Assembly (NCBI GenBank): GCA_030141605.1
Contig: JAQGDQ010000052.1
Coordinates: 436,001-500,000, forward strand
DNA from: Tubiluchus corallicola
Lineage: Eukaryota; Priapulida; Priapulimorpha; Priapulimorphida; Tubiluchidae
DNA: 64,000 nt
Reading direction: 5' to 3'
Shown here: piece after piece, positions 1 to 13,719 of the stretch
Layout of the letters: every line of letters begins with the position of its first letter
Position numbering within the stretch: position 1 is the stretch's first letter
The notes under the pieces: generated by a model
The model's database searches: none
What the model was told of the DNA's origin: nothing
The model's input: the letters and a program-made list of their open reading frames with translations, nothing else
Program-made: the position numbers and the translations under genes

Positions 1-1493
1 CGTTGATTTTCAAACGTTTTCCTCGTGTTGATATGAAAGATTAAAGTTCTCTCGTTTGATCTCTATCCTAATGGCTCAGAAACAGCTGCAGCAGAATAGC
101 AAGACTGGGTTTTTTTACTCTAAAAAGCATTTTAACTGATATTAAAGAAATATCAGTTAGCAGCATGCGTCGCGGACATCAAAATGCTGTAAAACATAGC
201 AAGCTTCGTCGACATCTTTTACTGTCTCTGTAAACTACAGCAAAATTACTTGTGGGAATAGAGAATTTTCATCTTTGCATGTGTATTGCGTCTGTTATAA
301 GACTGCTCCAGGTTTATGATTTCATGCACATTAATGTAATAACTTTTTGTGTAGTATAGTACGTTCCAAGCGTTTTATCGGCGTGCTATTGCTACGTCAT
401 TACATTGTACCTCAATCTTAAGCGAAAGCTGTAGAATACTACAGAAAAGGCGTAACCTATAGAATAATCATTATCACGACTTTTGTGGCCATTTTTTTAA
501 AGAAGCTGTGTGTTTTACAAATAATAATTGCTTCTTGCGGAACTGTGTATGGGATTTCTATTAAAAGACATCGTTACTGACACATTTTTCAACACCGATT
601 ATTGCCACACCTTAGCAGTATATCAGAAAAAAGTTGGAAAATAATGATTGATGTTCGCTTAGCACCACAATGCAAGTGAGTGTTTTTGTTATTTTCATCT
701 ATACGATAAACTTGAATTTACTGCTTTAATTTTACTACCCAAAAGCCAAGCTAACGTATTACACTTAACGCTCTTGAGAAGCTAAGAGCGAACGAAATTC
801 CTATTCTCTGTGTAACAGTATACGTCCATGATGGGTATTACTATAATAGTATTCTATTTCTTTTTTGCTGAAAAGTTCAGTAAAATAGCCTTAAAACATT
901 AAAATAGTTAGGTGGAAGCTAAAACTCTAGACATATCTTCTTAACTTTGCCAGGATCACCACAAAAAAGTCCCAAAAATTGCCTTTGCTTGTTGTGAAAT
1001 ACACATGGCACATGCTAACCAGCCTTGGCTTCCCTGAGACAAGACTTGCCAAACAAAGGTTTCTAAGCCACTAAGAGAGTTGATCAAATCTTGTAACAAG
1101 TTCTCTTAAAAACACCAGAAAAGCATTAGTGGAGCCATATAAAGTCAAAAATTTCCAAAGGTTTTGATCTGGGCAACCATAAAGGCATTTAAGGTAGTTT
1201 CTGGCAATTTTTATAGCTATAAAATGGCTGTACTCACACTGATAACTAAGACTCGCAAAATTAAAACTTTGCAGAGTATTTTTATTACACAAGCAAAATC
1301 CTTTTTCTCAAATGACTCGGTATGACTTCCATATGGTAGATGAGTAAACAACGTGTAATAGCAGCGTATAACATGCATTGAAATTTATTGCGAAACGCTT
1401 TATATCATTTATATATAATTTAAACATTTATATTTATAACACTGCCAATAAACGGTGCATTTATGAATACATTCCTGTCTCTAAGCATCCGCC
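1..1493. other. Intergenic, no gene seen
   Basis: AT-rich sequence with many stops in all frames. The only open frame of note (1071-1292, - strand, 73 codons) has no recognisable motif. I see no RNA gene or mobile element. Confidence 0.6.
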
Positions 1494-1580
1494 TTATATA
1501 TATATATATATATAATATAGTGGTATATATATATAATAATATAGTCTATCTATATATATATATATATAGATAGATAGATA
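1494..1580. repeat. AT/ATAG microsatellite cluster
   Basis: Three runs of alternating TA, the last one flanked by TCTATCTA on the left and TAGATAGA on the right. The block as a whole is close to a perfect palindrome and could extrude as a hairpin. This is a simple-sequence repeat without coding potential. Confidence 0.9.
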
Positions 1581-2825
1581 AAATCTTTATTTGCCATAAA
1601 AAATCGATATTCATAACTATAAAAGCATAAAAGAACATCACAGCATGAGAATAAAATTCACATTAAGCAGGTAGCAAAACGGTACATGTATATCAGTAAC
1701 AAACAATCGCCCATACTTATCACAATCAAACATGTGCTAAATTTGAATTATCAAGCCAATTATTGAACATAGTAATAACAGACGAGAATAGCTGCTTCAA
1801 GTCAAACGAAGCATGCATGCATGCATCACTTGCCTTAGCAATGCAACAGCTTAGCAGCTCTGAGACAGGATGGTGAAAGTTGCTTCTCTTACATTATTAT
1901 CATTTTACTATCGATAATGTCAGCTCGAGGGGCTTCACTATAGTCAGTAAATGGTAAATGCTTAGAGGTCATAGTAATTGCCAAGAAGAAACATTTTTTG
2001 GAAACTATTTTCACTTTCTTTACCAAAACCATTCTAGGTCATTAACTCGCACACGTCAGGAGGAAAACCGTATGAAAAAGCCGTCAATGTTTCGGGATTT
2101 TTCGGGATATGCTTAACAAGATTTTTGTAAACTTCTAGCTTTCACGCAATTATTTTGATTTTTTCTCTTTTAGACTTGACTATGCTGTGAGTTAAGGTAT
2201 TAATATAAAACAGATACATTTTGAAAAAACATGAAACAGTAAACGAATTAGTTCTTCAGAAACATATATTTACTAAGTTCTCGATAATTATAAGCACAAC
2301 ACATTATAAGGATCTTCGAGAACGAACAGTGATTTTAAAATTTTGCAGGTTTACTCATGCATACAACAGGTAATGTAACTATGGTTGTTTGTGCTTACGT
2401 GTACTTACAGGTTTTATTAGCACATTACCTGTATCCTGCAACTTGTAAATGCCATCCCGGTGTCCGGAAAACCTAAAACAACTGTTCAAAGAAGTTACTT
2501 TATACTTAAATTTTAAAAAGATAAACAATTGAACAGCCACCAGTCCCAAGTGGCATTAAGCGAGAATCTGAAACAGCATTTTAGCAAAAATTCTAAAATG
2601 CATACTATTCAGAAATAGCAAAATTCTCACGTCATTCCCTATTCATCAAACCACGCTGCTTTAAATCTAACCAATATCTGTCAAAATTGGTGATGAGAGT
2701 TACAAAAACTTTAATGGTCGACTGCCCTGTGTAAAGTGATTTTCGACGATGGCTCTGCTACATTTTTACAATTTGTCATGTTTGTTCGGTTGCCATGGTT
2801 TTTGTACAGTTCTCTTTTGTACTGG

Positions 2826-3032
2826 TTAATAGCCCTCTTTCCGCCGTTGAATTCTTTCATTCAACTCTTGGCTTCTCTTGGATTCTAACAAGGTGAAAAT
2901 GGAAATATCAAAGTCTAAAGTGTTAGATGTTTTTGAAGCCAACTGACATGTGGATAATAAATTTGACGTGGCAGGAAGGGTCTCTGCATTTGTTACAAGA
3001 TTGATTTTCCCAGTATTCTTGTTGTTTTGCAA
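2826..3032 (-). CDS. Possible small ORF or terminal exon, unknown
   Basis: A 68-codon open frame on the - strand ending in TAA. I do not recognise it. The composition is rich in Ser, Thr, Asn, Leu and charged residues, the C-terminus is basic (ends RRKEGY), and there is no low-complexity run, so it reads more like protein than most frames here. A CAG on the - strand inside the frame, just before the stretch coding RDPS-like residues, could be a splice acceptor, so it might be a last exon. No neighbour supports this. It may equally be chance. Confidence 0.15.
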   Translation of the reverse strand: MQNNKNTGKINLVTNAETLPATSNLLSTCQLASKTSNTLDFDISIFTLLESKRSQELNERIQRRKEGY

Positions 3033-6000
3033 TATAGCAAAGTGAGAACAGTGTGAGAAGATAAAATGACTTTAACATTGTCTTACCAGAATCATTTCAT
3101 TTAACTCCTTTAATATCTAAATATCCAGATTACTACCTAAATATCAGTCTTTTAATGTCTAAGATAATAAAAAATTAGCATCATTTTAACTTTTAGCAGT
3201 TTGACTTCGTTTATTTACTTATTTCTGTCACCTAAGAATGAAATTCTGTACGAATTAATAACGATTTTACTTACCACTTTTTATTGGACAGGAATCGGGT
3301 TTGTAACAAAATTATTGATTAAGCGAATATTGAGAATTGGATATGAATGAGGGAGTGAGGGAGGAAATTTCTATTTCAAGAACTGTAGATGTTTAACATG
3401 CAAAACAATTGTATCCAATTACGTGGAATTAAGTGAAAATTTCTATTGTTAAATCTTTCGCGATGGCATTAAATAAACGGATGAAGAAGCTTAAGGCTTT
3501 AAGTGGTCTTCAAACAGCAAGATGTAACAGAGTTGACCCGAAACCAGAATCTGACCAGAAACCGGACAATAGGCCTTCCATGGTAATTGATATGACCACG
3601 TGAAATTATATTAGATTTTTGATAAATTATGAAGCGAAGTACTTTCTTCAAAACAATTTTATTGTGGTATTTGCTGGCAATATGAGCTACCATAGCCATC
3701 TGGAAAATCACCTGGAGGCACTTGTACTGTTCGAAGCTCAATTTTCAGATTGGTCAGTCGGTTGGTCAACTAATCCCAATCAATCGGCAGCAGCACATAA
3801 AACTCAAGCTGAGTCGAGTTTATCAGGCGTCTATTGACTTAAACTTATTACTCCTTAAAAACCTAATTTAAAAACTATGGCGTTTTACGAGCGTAATATA
3901 ACTTGCTTAATAGCTGCACAAAATTACACTAGATTTATGGTTAGGGAGCAGCGAATCTGATTGAAAATTAAGACTCCAGATTATTTGTTAAACAAGTGCG
4001 AAATGAAGCTAAACTGTTATCCAACTTAAACTGTCACCATAGGTAAGATTTGGACGGCGAGTCTGTTAGTTAACGTATTCATCTAGAAACGCTTAATTAT
4101 CCATTTAATGTACGAAAGTTTTTATGCTGATTCACGGTTACACTACAGGTCTCAGGCAACTTTGCTGGTTGTCAAATCTCTATAAGCAATGTAAACAACT
4201 CTCTCAAATTGAGCCTTTCGGTCAATTATATGCGCTAGTCATAAGCTGCAATTAAGATTACACAACTGAAATAATAATCCGTTCAATACAGTTTCAAACA
4301 ACGGTAAGTTGCTTAAGTAAGCCAGGTAAGCGCTAGTGAACAGACGGTTAACCGATGATTGACAAAACCTACACCCAACCAACTTATCGACTAGGCATAA
4401 AAAATATGCATGACATTTTTTAATTAAAGCGCTCTCGTTAGTTTCTTAAACAATTATGTTTTTGGATAAAATTTTTCAAATTTCTAAACACATTTAGGTT
4501 TTTATATTTATAGACGCACATTGAGCTTAGTTCCTGTCTGCAAGTTTCGCTGACATTCACACCCATTTAAATGTAAATGAAGCTGTTATCCACGAGTTAG
4601 TAGGTTCACTTCACGCAAGTTGATTGGAAGAGACAACAGATAGGTGGCGTACTTTTAATGAACATGTTACTGCATTTGTTGTTCAAAATGTGCAGTTCCA
4701 GAAGATACTACTGCTAAAAATAATGCATGTAGTTTTTCAAAAAAAAAAAACGGGAAGCTGTAGTCTGCGACGTATAAAACAATCCCTTTTCCTAAATAAT
4801 AGTTGTAGCAGTGACAACATCTTAGTTAATTTACTGATAATGGTAATAATATTTTATAATGAATATAGAGCATAAATAAAAATCCAAAAACAAATGTCTT
4901 GAGAAGAATTAACAGCTGCATTACAGCAAATTAAAACGCGATGCGAACAAAGGAAAAAATGAAAAAAACGAAACAAGGAAAGTGACATAAAGCAGTGCGA
5001 TACAAATAAATCATATAAACAGCAATGACATTTAGTACCTTCTTCTTCAAAGATTTTTAGAGCATCATAAATCAAACTAACCAATTTCTTTTTCGCAACA
5101 GAAACAAATGTATTAAGCTTACTCATTTTAGGTTCTTCATAGGTCGCACAATGAGTTTATGCCAATTTCATCCCTGGATTTGCCATTAAAAAATAAGCGC
5201 GTGCTGAGGCCTCAGAGAAAGAGGGCGGCCCTCACACAATTTTTTTCAATAGAAAACTTGTATAATTACCGAAGAGTAAAACTATATACTGGAATATGTA
5301 TGGCGGTTTCTGTGTTTGTTTGCAATAGGCCTACATGATGGCACGGATGGGCATTGAGATTGTACCCAATTCACATGTAGATGTGCTGAATGGCTGTACC
5401 TTTATAAGATTTAGAGTTGTCTCGGCATTTTTAATCTAATGTCAGTTTTTATGCAATGCAAAGCTGATACCCTAACTATTACTATAAATAAATTCTACTG
5501 ACAGTTTTTTATTTCGAAAGAAAAAATTTCATTCTGCGGTTTAGTATTGTTTTAATTCTGAATTACACATGAGAGTACCATAATCTCTTCAGTGTTAAGG
5601 ATTTCTTGAGTTTTAATCCGGCCTTGGTCAATTTGTTTATGTTTTTTGTCAGTTATAAAATAGTACCAGTACTAGGTAGGTCCTAGGATAATCCATTTGG
5701 CAAGTTGCAAAGGCTTAACTACTTGAGCCTTAAAAGGGCAAACTCCATCACCTCCCATAAATTGGAAGCTTCTGCCCTCCCCCCTCCTCCTGCTTCCTAA
5801 ATTAGGAAATTAAGATCGTTTCATAACTATGAAACTTTTCGCCCGTGCAGCAGCTATTCCCAATGTAAACTTGATTAAGATTAATGGCATGTAGTTTAGA
5901 ACTGATTTGAATACTTAAAGTTAACCAGTAAATTTCCAATCTCATTTTGGTTAGCAGTTCTCGGTCACAGTTAGTTCTGCTAATAATGCCAATATAATCG

Positions 6001-7862
6001 CAACAAAAAAAATAAACTCTAATCAAAGTGACAATAGCGCAGTAGCCAAACCAATTAACTACGTACGTTTCTAGAATCAACGCTGCACATCTACAACTCA
6101 TCATATCTCCAGAAGGTATTGAAAGAATTTGACACATCTAATATTTTTTTCAGATGCTTAAACCACAGTAATCGTAACTGCTACGTAGTTCAGCCAAAGA
6201 TTTTTAAAAGAATGTCAAAACTATTTCTTTAACACGTCACCATGTTAAGTGCTTCCGTATGCAACACGGCACCACTTTGATTTCATGTTCCCCTATCTGC
6301 TGCCATATGCCAAGCATCTACATCGTTTAAGTCAAGTGGAATATTTCTATATATTTTTGATATATATTTGATAAGTTTGATATATATTTAATAATAATAG
6401 TGCTAATGTAATGTTGTAGTAAGAGAAGAATCTTATGGTGACATATCCATTCAATCTAAGGCGACGCTTTTGTTTGAGTCACTCCATTCATTCTTGTGTG
6501 TTAAATTATATAGATCATGGCTCGAAGTTATCTTCGGCCATTTTTTACCCAACATCCGTACAGAGGCTTAGGGAGGCGTTGGTTTCATTTTCTGGTTAGT
6601 TTTGACTGTTAACAATTCAAAATTAAACAAGAATATAAACTAAACGAATGATGACAAAAATTATGCAGTTTCTGTGGTGAGATTCGCATCTTCAAAGATG
6701 TTTGTTAGGTTACAATATGCAGCAGCCAATGTTTTTCTGTATGCTACCTCAGCTTCTGCTTCAGGCCCTAGTAAACTACTCAGATATTCGGATTTTTTGC
6801 AAGAAGTATGATCACCACACTGTATTACTATTATTCTGTCTTGGTGTCATTTGTCTTCTGACTGAAATTTCATAGACGCTTGGCTCCATCTTCTTTCACA
6901 ATTTCCATTTCGTCAATGCTATTTGCTGCCTATGGTTTGATCAACAACTAAATAATAATATGGCACATCTTTACGTTATAATTATGTGCATGCTGTGTTT
7001 GTTTCTTTACCTGTTTTCAACGTAACCACGGCGAATGATCAACCTTTCTGGGTAACTTACCAGCGAATATACCTAACCGCCACTTTCTGCGCATACAAAA
7101 CGTACTTAAAGCACTTCTTGTAAACAAAAAACCAATCGAATAATCAAAATATTAACAATTCTTAACATCTACTATTCTGAGGCTCACAAGGTTTTCAGTG
7201 TTCTAATTTCATATACTCAAACTGAACGTGTCGTTTTCTTTACTAGTGTCAAGGTGACACATATTATGAATTATAAAATGCAGACACCCACAAATTTGCA
7301 AAACGCTTATTTTATGCAAAAATATTTAAGACGTACAGACCTTTAAGGGCGGATATTGCATAATGCTCACATGTATTTTAATTTCCTGCATGTTTAACGA
7401 CCTCGGGTTAATAATAATGCTTGACAATATAACGCAAAACGTGTAATTACCCAAGATGTCCATTAAAATATCAAGAGTTATTACAGCCCCGTATAGAACA
7501 GTGCATAAAAGACTAAAAGCCTGCAGCACATTAAAATCCAGTTTAAAAATACAGACAGCAAAAAGAGAAATGTGGCATGTATTTATAGTCTAAGTAATAT
7601 TCACCCTCAAACGTAATAGCAGTTACTCTTAAATTCTTAAATTCAAATATTAGCAATATTCAACAGTCTCCTGACTCCTCAAAATATCTTGCCATCGTCA
7701 AAGCTCATGCTACATTAAGTAATTAAGCATTTTATTTAAGTCTCGCCTGCCCCTACAAAGTATTTGTGGACGATAAAAGCACAAATCAACGTTAAAAAGC
7801 GGTCACTCACTACTGAGTTATGAAAGACAGACATATTATGTCATAACAACATGTTAATTAGT

Positions 7863-7881
7863 TGCACGTTTTAAACGTGCA
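7863..7881. other. 19-nt palindrome
   Basis: TGCACGTTT and AAACGTGCA form perfect 9-bp arms around one central T. AGT and ACT outside the arms extend the symmetry after a short bulge. It could be a binding site or a hairpin. Function unknown. Confidence 0.5.
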
Positions 7882-9173
7882 TTTACTAATATTAGTCATT
7901 TTTCAAAAAGAACACAAATTTATCATTGTCATTTAAATCAATAAAACCTATATGAAATATATTTATATTTGTCACATAATTCATCCCTAATGTCGGTATA
8001 AATATATCACTCCATCAGGAAATGAAATACTGATTCAAATGCACCCATATCACGCAGTTGGGAATACCTATATACCAGTGATACTACCCAGTTTCAAGTT
8101 TATTGGAGCCACAGCACAACGGAACTTAGCTAAAGCACGTCTTTGGCTTTAGTGACATGTACATTTTGTATTGAACAGTTCCAAGCTCTTGCTTAGAGCC
8201 TACACGTATGAAGCTTATTCCAGGTCTGACCAGAAGAGGTTTGCATTGTTTTCAAATTCTGGCTCCACTATTGGATATACTATTCGTTAACTTTCTTGTT
8301 AAATAATGACAGAAACATCTTTCTGTTAAAGTTGTAACCGGTAAAAAATTGATTGCTAGTAAGTCTATTTTTCTACAAAATTCAATAAATTCAAATATAT
8401 TGTTTCTGACGCCAACTAAAGCGCACGTACGGGGCCAATTGGAAAACTTTAGCCTTTAATATGCTATCAACAGCCACTACACATAGCCGATTAAACTGTC
8501 TTCCTACAACACACCTTTGCCTAGATGAGGATAATCGCCAACGTAAATCAGCGTTTACAATCTTGCTTGGCGTGTATCGTTCAACGCCCAAGAAAAACGA
8601 CCTGCTCTGTGTTGCACTTTCTTGATACCACTAAATTCTTTTTATCCCGTAATAGCGGAACCACTTTTAAGTCATGTGTACCACATTTAAAGTTATTCTG
8701 GGAACGAGGCCTGCTTGAACCTTTTCTAAAGTGCACAACCTGTTTTTTCAGGTTTAATTACATGACGCCATATTTAACTCCATATGGAAAAAATCCAACA
8801 TTAAATGAAGTTTCCTCTGGTCCCAGCGACGAGAAGTGCATCATCTGCATTCAGAAGTATACTCACTCAGAGCCCAAATTGATGCCTATATTCATAACAT
8901 TTATCTCACATATAAGATCGTCAACGTAAGGTGTTACATAAGCGATACGACAACAAACAACGTCGAACTAGCAAGACATTACACCATTTTCGTTTTACAC
9001 GACATTGTACCTTTTCATACGGCAACTATAGTGTGTTCACAAATTTTGAACCACAAGAGGGGACATAGCAATATAGCAATATATTCACATTGCTTGCTAA
9101 TCGTGTTAATTCATGTTGTTTTGCTTGTTGATCTGTTTGTTTATTTGATGTGATTGTATCGCGAGTACGAATA

Positions 9174-9178
<5 letters not shown>

Positions 9179-9241
<63 letters not shown>
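9179..9241. repeat. (TA)n microsatellite
   Basis: About 31 uninterrupted TA units. Confidence 0.97.
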
Positions 9242-9242
<1 letters not shown>

Positions 9243-9364
9243 CTGTTTCCTACAGGTTTCAATAATTTGTGTTAAGGAGCTCAGATGATTCACGCCACGC
9301 AGTTTATTTTGCTATTCAACGCTTAAATTGTACAGCTAAATTTTTGACATATTTGCGCAAGTTA

Positions 9365-9440
9365 GTATCACATTTGTGGAGACTCGAACCGAGCACACGC
9401 TACATTTGAACAGCGCTTATTCGCCTTGGTTCAATACTTG
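9365..9440 (-). repeat. tRNA-like SINE head (degraded)
   Basis: On the - strand there is a pol III B-box-like sequence (GGTTCGAGTC, about 9377-9386). It is preceded by an anticodon-arm-like hairpin (GCGCT ... AGCG with CAAAT in the loop). The same layout, with ATGTAGC after the loop, occurs in the clearer copy at 28535-28615, which suggests one tRNA-derived SINE family. The T-stem no longer pairs, so this is not a working tRNA. No tail or target duplication was identified. Confidence 0.35.
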
Positions 9441-12400
9441 TTCTGGGAAGTCCTCGTTACACTAAGTCGACTGAGATGGTTTTGCCAGTTCAGTGACTCG
9501 TTTTAAAGGGATATCCTTACTAACGAGTAGGATTCCGGTCACGCCACAAATATCACGTTAAGCAGACCTGCCACTGAATGGCGGTTTCACGCTTACAGTG
9601 TACCGAAGTCTATAAAACAAAAAAGTTTGTATCATCGCTTGAATTTTTTGGTGCTTTTGTTTGAAAAAATCGTGTTACGTTTTTGCCTAGTAGCACACAA
9701 AAGCTCGTACAATATGGGCCTAATTATGCACGCACGAAAGAGCAAATCATATAAATCTTCACGCAACTTTAATTTTTTGCTAGCATACATTGCATTTTGC
9801 AGACCTACAAGCATGTTTGTACGTATGTCAAGTAAAAATCAAATTTATTGGTTCCAACTTTCAACTGTATGGGTTGAATAGAGTTGAAGCTCTCAAGATA
9901 TCCTTACTTCCTCCAGGGAGATCACTGATGTAATTTTCATCTTTGTCAAACTACCGCATGAACAGCAGAAGCTCACCACACGGCGGGCACAATATGCTAG
10001 TGCTTGGCTATAATTATTGTCAGTAAAGGCATACTGTTTCTATGTTCGTCCAACGATTATTATTGGAATCAGCGGAGAGTTAAAATGAAGGAAACACAAA
10101 GCAAAAGTCGCATCTATACTCGACCATTAAATGAAATCACATCAAAGACAGTTATACAAGTAATTGGTTACATGCAGTAATAATAAGCCTATATATAAAT
10201 AAGAGAGAGTACAAATAACCAAAAAAAAAACAATTGATTAAATGGGCTGACCAATAAAAATAGAAGGGCAAACGACCGCATATCTTCGAATAAACAAACT
10301 AATAGATAGAATGAAATACCACTAGATGAGTCCACGATTTTTGCGTCTCAATATATCGCAAAGTTCACAACTTCACTTTTGTGGAAATGACCTATTAAAT
10401 TTCCCGGTGAATTACTAATCAAGTACGGATGTATCAGAAGCCATACATAGTATGTAGAAAATGTCAAGAGCTATTACAGTAACTTGCGTAATATCTTCTC
10501 GCTGGTTTATGTCTTCTTGTAGTACTATTTTCACTCCATTTTCGCTGCCTAATATCTAGTGTTTCCCAATTACATGTCTTTTAGTAGACAGAAAAAAGCA
10601 GTTCGGCTTATGATTGCTTTGATACATGGTAAACAGGCACCGTTTAGTTTTTTGCTGCTTGAAATGTGCACTAACACTCTTTAAGAAATAATGTTATACT
10701 GATGTTTGTATATCATGGTTGCCAGATAATCACATCAGCAGATAGTCCTATATTGAATATGGAACGAAATGCATCTATATATTGATCGATTCCTCACAAT
10801 TGTTATAATGGTATTATAGTTCGTTTCCAGATCTATTGTTAAACTGCGTTTCCCTGTGAATAATTGATTACCTTGATTATTGAGTGAGTAGTATGGTAGT
10901 ACACTCATTTCTTTCAGTACTGGATTCTATTGCCCACTTGGCAACTTAATCTCTGTCAAACTTCTCTTATTGATGCAGCATTCTGATAACGCTTGATCCA
11001 TTCAAAGCAGAAGAATCTGATAACCGCCTACTACATTAATTAGAGATGAAATTAATCTACAGTAGCTCATATTTCAACTTCATGGACAGGTTAACGTTGG
11101 AACTTGACGTGGTAGATATCGCTTATCTAGCAGACATTTAAGAAATATTAACAGAGGCATGGGATCAGCTGTCAGCACAGTAGCTCGTGATAAGATTTAT
11201 TGCGTCGTTCGGCTTCTGTTTGTTTAAGTGAAATTACTCTCAAATCAGTTGGCTATTTGACATTTTCTCCAGAAATTATTACCGCGTCATCATTGTGCAA
11301 AAGCTGCAGTCTTGCATGTAGCAAGAAGTTGATATCAATCCCCAAAATGCCGCAAGCGTTTTCCCAAAAGGTTTTTCATATAATTGACCGTGCTGAGAAA
11401 TACTAACTGGTATTATCTCAGCTTTTATACATCTGGTGACATTTCAATAATGCGGGGAAGAATCGGCTATTAGCAAATGCGCATGTAGATTTTTCTTAGA
11501 AAGTCTTGGAAATTCTATGTGAAAAGCTTGTTTCCAAGATCTCATATTGGCTGAAGAGCGTGTTTTGATATGGTACATTAGGAAACATCATTAGTATAAT
11601 ATACCAGGCCTGTACGAGTTCGCTAACAATTTTTTGCACAATGATAGTTTTAAACAACATAGGAATACAAATAGCAATAGCAATGTTTTTTAACACAAAA
11701 ATTAATTGTTACTCACTTTAAATAAGTAATTCAAGACTAATTTCTGCCTGATCAGTTTGAAAGACATCGGTAAAAGCAAGTATACTTAGTGTGCAAAATA
11801 ATGAAATTCTTAAATCAAATAATTTTTGGTGTTCGCATTGTATAACCTTGGTGCTCAAATTGAATGCTTCTGATACAAGAACTGAATATCATTGGAGCTC
11901 AAATTAAATTACTTAGAATTATACTTAAATTGCATAACCTTGGTACGCAGAACTAGTATCAGAAATTAGCATATTGGTTATTCAGATTTGTAAATTATTT
12001 TTGTCAAGTATTCTTATTGAAGTAACCTTGAGTAAAATGAGTAATCGACTTTCTAACGTTAAGGTGATTTTAGGTGATGATCACAAAATTTGGCATTAAC
12101 ATCCTACGGATTGTTCAGCTCGAGAAACATACTCAATTTGCATATGTGATATTAATAATCTTAGGCATTGGCATTCAAATTGAAATTAATTTTAGGTGAG
12201 TTTTACTGCGTTTAGCGTGGACTAATCTGGCAGCACATTACGGCTAAATGGGTCTTGGAAAAAGTTAATTCGCCGGTTGATTTGTCAAAATAATTAATTT
12301 TTCATTGGAAGACACATTTAGCTAAATCAAATCAACCAGCAATTTGTACAAAACGTATATAAAAGCACTTGTCAACATATAGGGCGAATCCATTTTTAGG

Positions 12401-13423
12401 TCATAGAGAAGGTAGACCGCCATAAAGAAGGTCTACACATGTCTGCCTATATTGCAAAACAGTTTTTCACAAAAATTGACAGAAATTTGCAGGAATTTTT
12501 TCAAGAACATTGAACATACACTTTGTCAGCTTAGAGTCTGTAATTAACATAAACGTTTGCTCTTCTCCGATATCACATTTAATTTCTGATGATAAATTAG
12601 TGAAATTAAATGCCTCTGGCAAATGGCGAACCACACTGCAAATTTCATTGCTTTCGTGAATAACAACGCGACTCCATTCGCTGCAAATTTCATTGCTTTC
12701 GACTCCATCTGCTGCCGCTTTGTTCGGTTGATAAATTCTGTGCGTACGCGTTGGGTCAAGCAAGAAATCCCTTTTACAAGAAAGTTTACAGTGGTTATGC
12801 ATTACATTTCACTTTGATTTCCTTTACAACATACTTAATACAAATGGCTACAGAAGAGCATTTCAAGAAATCTGTCATTCCATCAATTAGTAATATGGCA
12901 CTATATTGCTGTATCTGCAATGTGACAAGAGATGACGTAAGCAGAAAAGCTCCAAACTAGTTATAAAATGCCGTACACATCTATTAATTAGACAGAGAAT
13001 CTAGTAACACTTAACCTACTTCGCTGCCTGCTTGGCACTGTTTATAACATTTCATATTCTGATTCAATGTGTTTATGTAGTTATAAGCTAAACATAATAC
13101 AGTGTTGCAAATATGTTATTTCTATAACATCCAAGAGGCACATTACCGTCAAATACATTGTAACATGGTAATGAATGGTGTGTCCTTTTGATTCTTATAT
13201 GAATGTAAATCCCATTAGTCAAGATGGTGATTATGGAACTCTGGACAAGTAAATGGGCAAAGACAGGATGCAGACTAATGCTGGCTGTCTAAATAATATA
13301 AACGAAGTCTAATGATGTAATACATCATGCAGTTAGTCGAATGAACTTTAATCTACACATAATTATAATGTTATCTCTAATTACCTGCTAAGCACCTATG
13401 GGCGAATATTAATTAACTTGCTC
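9441..13423. other. Intergenic, no gene seen
   Basis: No gene, RNA or mobile element recognised. A 21-bp sequence is duplicated at 12636-12656 and 12681-12701 (45-bp period). Region 11820-12010 holds a loosely repeated motif (AACCTTGGT, CTCAAATT) without clear periodicity. Confidence 0.55.
12636..12725. repeat. 45-bp tandem duplication
   Basis: A 21-bp block containing CTGCAAATTTCATTGC occurs twice, exactly 45 bp apart. CGACTCCAT is also repeated around it. Two imperfect copies of a 45-bp unit. Confidence 0.7.
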
Positions 13424-13424
13424 G

Positions 13425-13463
<39 letters not shown>

Positions 13464-13521
13464 CACTCTCACACTCCTTTCCCATTCCCTTTCTCTCTCG
13501 TGTGCGCACTTTCTCTTTATC

Positions 13522-13604
<83 letters not shown>

Positions 13605-13666
13605 TTCTCTCTCTCTCTCTCTTTCGCTGTCACTCTGGCACTCCTTTCCCATTCTCTTTCTCTCTG
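13424..13666. repeat. (CT)n arrays with duplicated flank
   Basis: Three CT arrays (about 13424-13458, 13527-13601, 13605-13622) are separated by non-CT spacers. The spacer that starts CGCTGTCACTCT and runs to CCCATTC occurs after the first and after the last array, so a block of about 165 bp including the microsatellite was duplicated. The long Ser/Leu and Arg/Glu open frames here are repeat translations. Confidence 0.9.
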
Positions 13667-13719
13667 GGCCAAGAAACAAGAAGAGGGAAAGAAAAGAAAG
13701 TGAAAGAGTGAGGAACCGG

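Larger units (their letters stand above)
1581..9178. other. Intergenic, no confirmed gene
   Basis: No convincing gene in 7.6 kb. A GCAT tetranucleotide run lies at 1811-1826. A short - strand frame (2826-3032) reads like protein in composition and is listed separately as weak. A compact palindrome lies at 7863-7881. The 111-codon frame at 5802-6137 (-) and the 134-codon frame at 8525-8929 (+) show no family motifs and look like chance openings. Confidence 0.55.

Noticed and set aside
8525-8929. 134-codon + strand open frame
   Set aside because: No motif, no codon bias and no splice context. Cys and Phe content fits random AT-rich sequence.
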